A DNA stretch of 64,000 bases from Dokdonella_A sp044227025 (GTDB lineage: Bacteria > Pseudomonadota > Gammaproteobacteria > Xanthomonadales > Rhodanobacteraceae). Shown piece after piece: positions 9,637-16,293 of the stretch. The notes under the pieces are model-generated. The model searched no databases, was not told the DNA's origin, and saw only the letters and a list, made by a program, of their open reading frames with translations. Within the stretch, counting starts at the first letter, position 1; each line of letters begins with the position of its first letter. A program made the position numbers and the translations under genes. The stretch is taken from NCBI RefSeq assembly GCF_044227025.1, contig NZ_JBGAFX010000008.1, forward strand, positions 1 to 64,000. The letters are read 5' to 3'.

Positions 9637-9932
9637 CAGCTCCCGGCCGCCGTCCCGGTCCGTGCTGCGCCCCGTGCGGCGATACGAGCGGATTGCGATC
9701 CGACGTGAAAGAATCCGGACCGGGCCACGGTCAAGTGCGGGCGACGACGCATTGCAGCGCAGCAATCGGATGAACCGTTCGCCGACCGCGGTGAACCGTG
9801 CAATCGATTGGTGCGACTGCCGGTCGAATACGCCGCGTTAACGCGCAAGCGGCTAACGTGGACCAGCAAGACGCCGGCGCATCGGCGAAACCCAACGGGC
9901 AAAGCCCGAAGACACTCACGGAGATCACTCGC
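9637..9932. other. Intergenic region upstream of the modified-peptide operon
   Basis: These 296 bases hold no convincing gene. GGAG at 9920–9923 is a good ribosome-binding site for the gene at 9933. Imperfect direct repeats, GTTAACG and CTAACG, occur around 9838–9859. A GAACC…GGTCGAA arrangement around 9791–9830 could be an ECF-sigma-type promoter, but no consensus is strong enough to call. No terminator hairpin with a T-run was seen after pbpC. Confidence 0.4.
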
Positions 9933-10436
9933 ATGTCCAGCAAGATCGGCAACACCCTCGGCGTCGCGATCGGCGCAGCGTTCATCGGTTCGCTTTCGCT
10001 GAGCCAGCTCGCCGCGGCCAGCCCGGCGTTCCAGGCCAGCGACCTTGCGTCGGGCTACATGCTCGCCGCGGCGGGCGAAGGCAAGTGTGGCGAAGGCAAG
10101 TGCGGCGTGGAAAAGATGGACACCAACAAGGACGGCAAGGTGTCGATGGATGAGGCGAAGGCGGCAAAAATGGCCGACCTCGAGTCGCACTTCAAGTCGG
10201 TCGATACCAATGGCGACGGTTTCGTCGACCAGGCCGAAATGGACGCACACCATGCTTCCATGAAGAAGGGCAAGGAAGCGTCGTGCGGCGCGGACAAGAA
10301 GAAGGCGGAAGGTTCCTGCGGCGGTGACAAGAAGAAGGCCGAGGGTTCCTGCGGCGGCGAGAAGAAGGCGAAGTCCGCGGAAGGTTCGTGTGGCGGCCAC
10401 AAGGACGCGGAAGGTTCCTGCGGCGGCAAGAAGTAA
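9933..10436 (+). CDS. Secreted EF-hand precursor peptide with E-x-x-C-G motifs (HvfA/bufferin-like RiPP precursor)
   Basis: A 167-residue protein opening with a signal peptide (hydrophobic about 7–29, Ala-rich cleavage region). All seven cysteines lie in E-x-x-C-G motifs: two tandem EGKCG (49–58), one EASCG (115–119) and four EGSCG starting at 126, 137, 150 and 160, separated by Lys-rich linkers. Between the two groups are paired EF-hand loops, DTNKDGKVSMDE (63–74) and DTNGDGFVDQAE (91–102), with complete calcium ligands. EGKCG-type motifs are the modified sites of HvfA precursors, whose cysteines become oxazolone-thioamide (oxazolin) groups thought to bind copper. The DUF692 enzyme and DUF2063 partner follow 4 bases downstream. 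The role in metal binding is inferred. ATG 9933 has GGAG nine bases upstream. Confidence 0.85.
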   Translation: MSSKIGNTLGVAIGAAFIGSLSLSQLAAASPAFQASDLASGYMLAAAGEGKCGEGKCGVEKMDTNKDGKVSMDEAKAAKMADLESHFKSVDTNGDGFVDQAEMDAHHASMKKGKEASCGADKKKAEGSCGGDKKKAEGSCGGEKKAKSAEGSCGGHKDAEGSCGGKK

Positions 10437-10440
10437 GGAC

Positions 10441-11310
10441 ATGGGCAACCGAAGTCCCGCTCCCAAAGGTGCCGGACTCGGCCTGCGGCGGGCCCTCATG
10501 GGCCCGCTGCGGGATCACTTCGCCGCACAGGAACCGCAGGATGCGATCGACTTCCTCGAGATCGCGCCGGAAAACTGGATCGGCGTCGGCGGCCGGCTCG
10601 GGCGCGAACTGCGCGCGCTGACCGAGCGGCATCCGTTCGTCTGCCACGGTCTCTCGCTTTCGCTCGGTGGCCCCGCGCCACTCGACGAAACCCTGCTCGT
10701 GCGCATTCGTCGCCTGCTCGACACGCACGGAATCGCGATCTATTCCGAGCACCTCTCGTACTGCTCCGACGACGGGCACCTGTACGACCTCATGCCGATT
10801 CCATTCACCGATGAGGCAGTGCACGCGGTCGCTGCACGCATCCGCCAGGCACAGGACGTGCTCGGCCAGCGCATCGCGGTCGAAAATGTTTCCTACTACG
10901 CCGCGCCTTCGCAGGCGATGCGCGAGATTGACTTCATCAACGCCGTGCTGGCCGAGGCCGACTGCGACCTGCTGCTCGACGTCAACAACATCCACGTCAA
11001 CAGCGTCAACCACGCTTACGACGCCGGCGCATTCCTCGATGCACTGCCGGGCGAACGCATCGCCTACATCCACATTGCCGGTCACTACGTCGAAGCCCCG
11101 GACCTGCTGGTCGACACGCACGGCGCGCCGATCATCGATCCGGTCTGGCAGCTGCTCGCGCGCGCCTACCGCAACTTCGGAGTGCGCCCCACCCTGGTCG
11201 AGCGCGATTTCAATTTTCCGCCGCTGGCCGAACTGGTCGGCGAGGTGCGCTCGATCCGCGCGATCCAGTCCGAACACCAGGTCGAGGCACGCGATGTCCG
11301 CCGCGCCTGA
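10441..11310 (+). CDS. MNIO family peptide-modifying enzyme (DUF692, HvfB/BufB-like)
   Basis: A 289-residue TIM-barrel enzyme of the DUF692/MNIO (multinuclear non-heme iron oxidative) family, which also includes MbnB of methanobactin synthesis. Putative iron-ligand motifs are all present: EIAPENW (40–46), CHGLSLS (68–74), YSEHLSY (101–107), VENVSYY (148–153), DVNNIHVNSVNH (180–191), IHIAGHYVE (210–218) and VERDFNFP (253–260). It should install the oxidative Cys modification on the EF-hand precursor encoded just upstream. ATG 10441 is preceded by AAGGA that overlaps the precursor's stop, implying translational coupling. Its 3' end overlaps the next gene by 17 bases. Family length is normal. 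Confidence 0.92.
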   Translation: MGNRSPAPKGAGLGLRRALMGPLRDHFAAQEPQDAIDFLEIAPENWIGVGGRLGRELRALTERHPFVCHGLSLSLGGPAPLDETLLVRIRRLLDTHGIAIYSEHLSYCSDDGHLYDLMPIPFTDEAVHAVAARIRQAQDVLGQRIAVENVSYYAAPSQAMREIDFINAVLAEADCDLLLDVNNIHVNSVNHAYDAGAFLDALPGERIAYIHIAGHYVEAPDLLVDTHGAPIIDPVWQLLARAYRNFGVRPTLVERDFNFPPLAELVGEVRSIRAIQSEHQVEARDVRRA

Positions 11311-12079
11311 GGCCGCCGCCACGCGCGCGGCGCAGTACGCGTTCGCCGCGCACATCCGTGACCCGGCACGCGCTCCGGCACCGGCCGACGTCGAACCGCG
11401 CCGCATGGCGATCTACACGGAACTCTTCTACAACAACATCGAATCCCTGTTGGCGGCGAACTTCCCGGTCATCCGCCGCCTGCACGACGACGACGCCTGG
11501 CACGGGCGCGTACGCGACTTCTACCGCGACCATCATTCGCGCACCCCGCTGTTCACCGAGATCGCGCGCGAATTCATCCGCCACCTCGAACAGCGCGCCG
11601 AGTCCGCGGCCGGCGACCCGCCGTTCCTGCTCGAACTGGCGCACTACGAATGGAGCGAACTCGCCCTCAGCCTCGACGAGGCGGAGATCGATGCGCTGGA
11701 TTGCGATGCGCAGGGCGACGTGTTGAACGGCGTGCCTGTGTTGTCACCGCTGCTGCGCGTGCTCGCCTATCGCTATCCGGTGCAGCACATCGGCCCGGAC
11801 TTCGTCCCGACCGAGCCGGCGCCGCAGCCGGTGCTGATCCTGCTCGTGCGCGACCGCCGCGACGAAGTGCGCTTCACCGAAATCGACGCGCTCACCGCGA
11901 TGCTGATCGAGCGCCTCGGTGCCAACCAGGTCCTTTCCGGCATCGAGTGCCTCGAAACCCTGCTGCACGACCTCGGCCGTGGCGGTGACGAATCCCTGCG
12001 CGTCGGCGGCCGCGACATCCTGCGCCTGCTTCGCGCACGCGAGGCGATCATCGGCACCGCCCGCACCCCGCCGGCATGA
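11294..12079 (+). CDS. DUF2063 MNIO partner protein (HvfC/BufC-like)
   Basis: A 261-residue protein whose N-terminal half is a DUF2063 DNA-binding-like fold (about residues 12–105), with RRMAIYTELFYNNIESLLA and NFPVIRRL, motifs of this family. The C-terminal half, about 130–250, is alpha/beta. Known relatives bind the leader part of the precursor and deliver it to the DUF692 enzyme; no catalytic residues are expected. It overlaps the enzyme gene by 17 bases, so the two are probably made in fixed ratio. ATG 11294 gives the normal family N-terminus. No DoxX gene, often found with such operons, follows; the next genes are on the opposite strand. Confidence 0.88.
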   Translation: MSAAPEAAATRAAQYAFAAHIRDPARAPAPADVEPRRMAIYTELFYNNIESLLAANFPVIRRLHDDDAWHGRVRDFYRDHHSRTPLFTEIAREFIRHLEQRAESAAGDPPFLLELAHYEWSELALSLDEAEIDALDCDAQGDVLNGVPVLSPLLRVLAYRYPVQHIGPDFVPTEPAPQPVLILLVRDRRDEVRFTEIDALTAMLIERLGANQVLSGIECLETLLHDLGRGGDESLRVGGRDILRLLRAREAIIGTARTPPA

Positions 12080-12141
12080 ACCCGTAAGCGCTGCAGGATG
12101 AGCTCGAGAGCACCGCTGTTCGCGGTGCTCCACGGCGAACA

Positions 12142-13044
12142 CTACCCGGCCGACTTCACCAGCAAATGCTTCGCCAACGCCCCCTGGAAGTGCGCGATGC
12201 CGCGCGCGAGGTGCAGCAGCGCGAACGGCAGCACTGCACCCAGCACCAGCACGACGGGCAGCAGCACGATCGGCGGCAGGATCGACTGGCCATCGAGGTA
12301 GATGCCGCCTTCGATCGCACCCGATTGTGCGAGCAGGACCGCGATGGGTGCCGCGACCATGCCGATCGAAAGCGCGATGCCGACCACCGCGAGGGTGAAG
12401 TAGAGGATCCCGAGCGGCAGCATCAGCACCATGTACAGCAGGGTCGACCAGGTGCGCGGATCGGTGAACATCGCGACCACGCGCTGGCGCCACGACAGCT
12501 TGCGGTCCTGGTATTGCGGTCGGCGCGGCATGCGTTCGCCGAGCATGACTTCGATGATGCGCCCTTCGACCAATGCGAGCACCCGCACGCTGCCGAAGAA
12601 CAGCGCAGCAAACACGATGCCGAAGATCAGGATCGACAAGCCGATCGAAAGGGAAACGCCTGTCACCGCCCAGACGAAGTAGAAGATCCCGGTCGCCATG
12701 GAAAGAAGCATGTAGAACAACGCCGCATACGCGCGCGGATCCGCGGCGACACCGAAAAAGCGCCCGAGCGCACTGCGCCGCGCAGGTGGCGGTGGCGAAC
12801 GCAACGCCGTCTGCACGACCTGTTCCTTGTCGACATAGATCGCGGCGACCTCCTCGGGCGCGCCGTAGCTGTTCGCGATCCGCGCCAGCACCTCGGCTTC
12901 CGACCTGCCGGGATTCTCGGCCAACTCGGAGCGCAGGTGATCCTCTGCGTCGTACAACGCATCCTGCAGCAGCGCCGGATCGGCGTTTCCGAGCGCGACG
13001 CGCAACTGCTCGAGGTATTCGCGGATGGTCTGCGGCGTACTCAT
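12142..13044 (-). CDS. Membrane protein with HAAS-type N-domain and sensor-like TM region
   Basis: A 300-residue protein. Residues 1–80 are a helical cytosolic domain (IREYLEQLRVALGNADPA … DAEDHLRSEL) of the HAAS type, usually found on PadR-controlled membrane proteins. Two paired transmembrane blocks follow (about 105–155 and 200–285), as in the putative-sensor family (PF13796). Its start overlaps the stop of the PadR gene by four bases, so the pair form one operon, and such pairs are generally repressor plus repressed membrane protein. The stimulus is unknown. No catalytic domain is visible. Confidence 0.75.
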   Translation of the reverse strand: MSTPQTIREYLEQLRVALGNADPALLQDALYDAEDHLRSELAENPGRSEAEVLARIANSYGAPEEVAAIYVDKEQVVQTALRSPPPPARRSALGRFFGVAADPRAYAALFYMLLSMATGIFYFVWAVTGVSLSIGLSILIFGIVFAALFFGSVRVLALVEGRIIEVMLGERMPRRPQYQDRKLSWRQRVVAMFTDPRTWSTLLYMVLMLPLGILYFTLAVVGIALSIGMVAAPIAVLLAQSGAIEGGIYLDGQSILPPIVLLPVVLVLGAVLPFALLHLARGIAHFQGALAKHLLVKSAG

Positions 13045-13400
13045 GTTCCCTCCAGCACGGTATTCACGAAATCACGCGTGGCGGTCCACGCGTAGCTCCA
13101 CTCGTCGAGGACTTTCCGCCCGAGCGGCGTGATGCGGTAGTAGCGGCGAGGCGGCCCCGCCACCGACGGCTCGACCTCGCTGGCGAGCAAGCCGGCGCCA
13201 TCGAGGTTGCGCAAGACCGGATAGAGCGCGCTCTGCTTGCCGCTCAGCACGCCCTCGCCCGTTTCGTCGAGCTGCTTTGCGATCTGGTAGCCATACATCG
13301 GCTTCTTCGCCCGCGCCAGCACCGCCAGCAGCACCAGCGAGACGATGCCTGCGCTCAGTTCCTTGTGGAATTTCCACAGGTGGGTCTCGGTGTCGACCAT
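13041..13400 (-). CDS. PadR-family transcriptional regulator
   Basis: A 119-residue winged-helix regulator. KKPMYGYQIAKQLDE (about 32–47) is the PadR recognition-helix region. GVLSGKQSALYPVLRNLDGA and PRRYYRITPLGRKVLDEW complete the wing, and the last helix provides the dimer interface. It is first in a two-gene operon with the membrane sensor protein. A nested palindrome 30–58 bases upstream of ATG 13400 is a likely autoregulatory operator. Effector unknown. Assignment to the family is firm. Confidence 0.9.
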   Translation of the reverse strand: MVDTETHLWKFHKELSAGIVSLVLLAVLARAKKPMYGYQIAKQLDETGEGVLSGKQSALYPVLRNLDGAGLLASEVEPSVAGPPRRYYRITPLGRKVLDEWSYAWTATRDFVNTVLEGT

Positions 13401-13429
13401 CGCTGTGACCTTCAGCTCTTCATAGACCT

Positions 13430-13458
13430 GTGTGAATCATAGTGTTCAGTTCACACTA
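13430..13458. promoter_or_regulatory. Nested palindrome, probable PadR operator
   Basis: Two perfect inverted repeats overlap here: GTGTGAA (13430–13436) with TTCACAC (13450–13456), and TAGTGT (13440–13445) with ACACTA (13453–13458). The site is AT-rich compared with its surroundings and lies just upstream of the padR start, the usual position for PadR autoregulation. No footprint evidence; the role is inferred from position and symmetry. Confidence 0.6.
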
Positions 13459-13544
13459 GCGAACGGGCCGGAAGTCATGCCGCCTGAAAGGTTGCGGCCG
13501 CACCCCGCGCCTGCGCGCGCATACCGCCTGCGGGATCCAGACTG

Positions 13545-13587
13545 TTCGTGTCGAGCGCAGCGGAATGACGTTCCGCGAAGTCGAAAC
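13545..13587. repeat. Dispersed repeat fragment (same family as 60267–60381)
   Basis: TTCGTGTCGAGCGCAGCG followed later by CGAAGTCGAAAC matches, with small changes, the left half of the larger repeat at 60267. It sits in the 166-base gap between the padR operator and the convergent end of the ABC exporter gene. No gene is visible in the gap. Confidence 0.5.
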
Positions 13588-13624
13588 AGGATCGCCCGGA
13601 GCGAACCGAGCGTTGGCGCCGCGC

Positions 13625-15397
13625 TCAGCCCGGCGCGTCCTCGGCGCTCACCCCGGCGTCGTCGGCGTCGGCGACGAAACGGCCCTGGCCATCGAGTTCG
13701 GCGAACAAGCCGCCTTGTGCGACCAGTTCGGCGTAGCGCCCCTGCTCGACCAGCTCGCCGTTCTTGAGCACGAGGATGATGTCCGCATTGCGCACGGTCG
13801 ACAGGCGATGCGCGATCACGAAGGTCGTGCGGCTGGCGGTCAGTTTGGTCAGCGCGCGCTGGATGCGCGCCTCGGTCGCATTGTCGAGCGCGCTGGTCGC
13901 CTCGTCGAGGATCAGGATCGGCGCGTCCTTCAGCATCGCGCGCGCGATCGACAACCGCTGGCGCTCGCCACCGGACAACGAGCGGCCACGCTCGGCGACC
14001 AGGGTCGCGTAGCCTTCGGGTTTGACCACGATGAAATCGTGCGCTTCGGCCGCGCGCGCGGCCGCTTCGATCTCCTCCTGGCTCGCATCCGGATCACCGA
14101 TGCGCAGGTTGTCGGCGATCGAGCGATAGAACAGGCCCGGGTCCTGGAACACGACCGCGATGTTCCGGCGCAGTGACGTCAGGTTCACCTCGCGGATGTC
14201 GACACCGTCGATCGTGATGCGTCCCTCGCTCGGGTCATAGGTGCGATAGAGCAGGCCGAGCGCAGTCGTCTTGCCGGCCCCGGTCGGACCGACCAGCGCG
14301 ACGGTGCCGCCGGCGCGAATGCGGAAGCTCAGGTGCTTGAGTGCCGGGTGTGACACGTCGTAGCCGAACGAAACGTTTTCGAACGCGACTTCGCCGCGGA
14401 TCGGTGGCAGGTCGGGCGCGGACGGGTCGTCCTGCAGGATCGCCGGCGTATCGAGCACCGCGAAGAAATCGCCGAGCGAATGGGTCTGGAAGAACAGGCT
14501 GGAAACGAATCCGGCGAACTGCTCGAGGCGCCCTATCAGCATCATCGCGAAACCGACGAAGCTGACGATCGCGCCGACCGTGACTTCGCCCTTGATGTTG
14601 AGCGAGGTACCGAGCATGAAGATCGCGACGATCGTCAGCGTACTCGCTGCGCGATTCGCGACCGACAACCAGGCCCAGCCACGCAGCACCGGGTACTGTG
14701 CCGCGAGCGCACGGCGCATCATTTCGCGCACCGCGGCGACCTCGGCCGCCAGCCGCGTGAAGCTCTGCACGACCAGCACGTTGCCGAACACGTCGCCGGC
14801 GCGTTCGGAGATCTCGTGGTGCAGTTCCTCGACCTCGCCTTGCGCCTTGTGCGTCTTGCGCATCGCGATCGCGTTGAACACCGCGAAGCTGACCATCAGC
14901 AGGATCATCAGCAACGCCAGCTTCCAGTTGATGTGCAGTGCGAGCGGCACCATCACGACGATCGACAGCAGGGTCGCCAGGTGCTCGCGGAAGAAGCCGA
15001 GCCAGAGTCCGAACAGGTTGCTGCTGCCGCCATGCATGATGCGCAGCAGGCGGCCGGTGTGGTGCTGGCCATGGAAAGCCAGCGGCAGCGCGACCGCATG
15101 TTCGAAGAAGCTCGCGATCGCGGCCTGGCGGCGCCGGTGCGCGAGGCGGTCCGCGTACAGCGAGACCCATACGCTGGCGACCACCCCGCCGAGGCCGACT
15201 CCGGCCCACGACCAGATCAGGCGCCAGGCGCCGTGTTTCTCCGGCGCGGCGAGCGCATCGACGACTTTTCCGAACAGCCACGGTTCGAGGAAGTACACGC
15301 CGGCGAGCGCGAGATTGGCCAGCGCAAGCGTGATCGCCAGCCACTTCTCCGGCGCAAGCAGGGCGATCACACGGAAATAGATGCGTAGCAGCGACAC
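13625..15397 (-). CDS. ABC exporter, fused membrane and ATPase domains (NdvA/ChvA-like)
   Basis: A 590-residue half-transporter. Six transmembrane helices occupy about residues 15–310. The ATPase domain has Walker A GPTGAGKTT, signature LSGGERQRLS, Walker B ILILDEATSALD and H-loop IAHRLST. The N-terminal pattern (EPWLFGKVVDAL, FGLWLGFFREHLATLLS) resembles the beta-1,2-glucan exporters NdvA/ChvA more than lipid A or drug exporters, but the substrate is a guess. No glucan synthase is nearby. Start GTG 15397 was chosen because GGAGG lies eight bases upstream and the product begins MSLLRIYFR; the longer frame from TTG 15514 adds an unlikely Arg/Cys-rich stretch. Confidence 0.8.
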   Translation of the reverse strand: MSLLRIYFRVIALLAPEKWLAITLALANLALAGVYFLEPWLFGKVVDALAAPEKHGAWRLIWSWAGVGLGGVVASVWVSLYADRLAHRRRQAAIASFFEHAVALPLAFHGQHHTGRLLRIMHGGSSNLFGLWLGFFREHLATLLSIVVMVPLALHINWKLALLMILLMVSFAVFNAIAMRKTHKAQGEVEELHHEISERAGDVFGNVLVVQSFTRLAAEVAAVREMMRRALAAQYPVLRGWAWLSVANRAASTLTIVAIFMLGTSLNIKGEVTVGAIVSFVGFAMMLIGRLEQFAGFVSSLFFQTHSLGDFFAVLDTPAILQDDPSAPDLPPIRGEVAFENVSFGYDVSHPALKHLSFRIRAGGTVALVGPTGAGKTTALGLLYRTYDPSEGRITIDGVDIREVNLTSLRRNIAVVFQDPGLFYRSIADNLRIGDPDASQEEIEAAARAAEAHDFIVVKPEGYATLVAERGRSLSGGERQRLSIARAMLKDAPILILDEATSALDNATEARIQRALTKLTASRTTFVIAHRLSTVRNADIILVLKNGELVEQGRYAELVAQGGLFAELDGQGRFVADADDAGVSAEDAPG

Positions 15398-15513
15398 GAG
15401 GGTTCCCTCCGCAGGCGCGCGCAATCCTAGCAAACAGCGGCAGGCGGACCTGCAAACTTTGCCAACGCGACGAACGGGGCGAGAATGCCCTCCCCCGACC
15501 CGCGGAACCCGCA

Positions 15514-16248
15514 ATGACCCGTCGACTCGCCCCGCTTGCCCTGCTGCTGCTCGCCGGCTGTGCCAGCCATCCGCTGTATACGCCCGCGGAAGCGCCGCCG
15601 GGCGCCGCCAGCAGCGAAACCATCGCGCCTGCGCCTGAGCGAATCAGCTACGAGGAAACTCCCGGCCGCGATGCGGCGACCGTTGCGCGCATGCGCGCAA
15701 CGCCGGCGCCTGCGAGCGCGCGGATCGACGTGGACGACGACGGCGGGGGCGACAACCGGCTGTCGGCGCAGGGCTACGTGCGGATCGGGCGCAGCCGCAT
15801 GCCCGTGCAGTTGATCGGACGAGACCGCGAAACGGACGCGCGCGCCGAGGCATCGCGGCAGGCCGCCGCGATCGGCGCCGAGCGCGTCCTGCTCGCGTCG
15901 CCGCGCGGCACGGAGGACGCGGTCTGGATCGCCGACTACTACGTGCGCTTCAAGCTTTCGTTCGGCGCGACATTTCGCGATCTGCGCGCTCAGGAGCGCA
16001 CGACACTCGCGGTGGACGGCGGCATCGCGATCGGCACCGTCATCGGCGGCACCCCCGCCTCGCGCGCGAACCTGATCGCCGGCGACTACGTGCTCGCCGT
16101 CGACGGCAAGCCCATCGCCGATCGCGCGGACTTCCAGGACCGGTTGAAACGCAGCACGACTCGCTCGGTCACGCTGACCGTGATCCGCAACGGCGAGACG
16201 CTGCAGCGCGTCGTCCGGCTCGGCGCGATGGCGGACGACAAGGATTGA
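15514..16248 (+). CDS. PDZ-domain lipoprotein
   Basis: A 244-residue protein with a lipoprotein signal peptide (lipobox LAGC, Cys16). A low-complexity linker and a small mixed alpha/beta region follow (about 80–155). A C-terminal PDZ-like domain (about 165–235) reads AIGTVIGGTPASRANLIAGD, then VLAVDGKPIADRADFQDRL, the usual peptide-binding fold of Trypsin-2-type and C-terminal-processing systems. No protease domain is present, so it is probably an envelope adaptor. It is divergent from the ABC exporter (116-base gap) and convergent with the large repeat protein. Specific function unknown. Confidence 0.75.
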   Translation: MTRRLAPLALLLLAGCASHPLYTPAEAPPGAASSETIAPAPERISYEETPGRDAATVARMRATPAPASARIDVDDDGGGDNRLSAQGYVRIGRSRMPVQLIGRDRETDARAEASRQAAAIGAERVLLASPRGTEDAVWIADYYVRFKLSFGATFRDLRAQERTTLAVDGGIAIGTVIGGTPASRANLIAGDYVLAVDGKPIADRADFQDRLKRSTTRSVTLTVIRNGETLQRVVRLGAMADDKD

Positions 16249-16293
16249 TGCCGGACGGATCCGGCGCGAGGTCGCGCCGGATCGCAGGTCCGG

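Noticed and set aside
9780..9932. ECF-sigma promoter upstream of the modified-peptide operon
   Set aside because: A GAACC…GGTCGAA spacing is suggestive because related operons are ECF-controlled, but the match is weak and no sigma factor gene is nearby, so it is not called.
15398..15514. N-terminal extension of the ABC exporter from TTG 15514
   Set aside because: It adds a Cys/Arg-rich stretch without homology, whereas GTG 15397 has a strong GGAGG and yields the family N-terminus.
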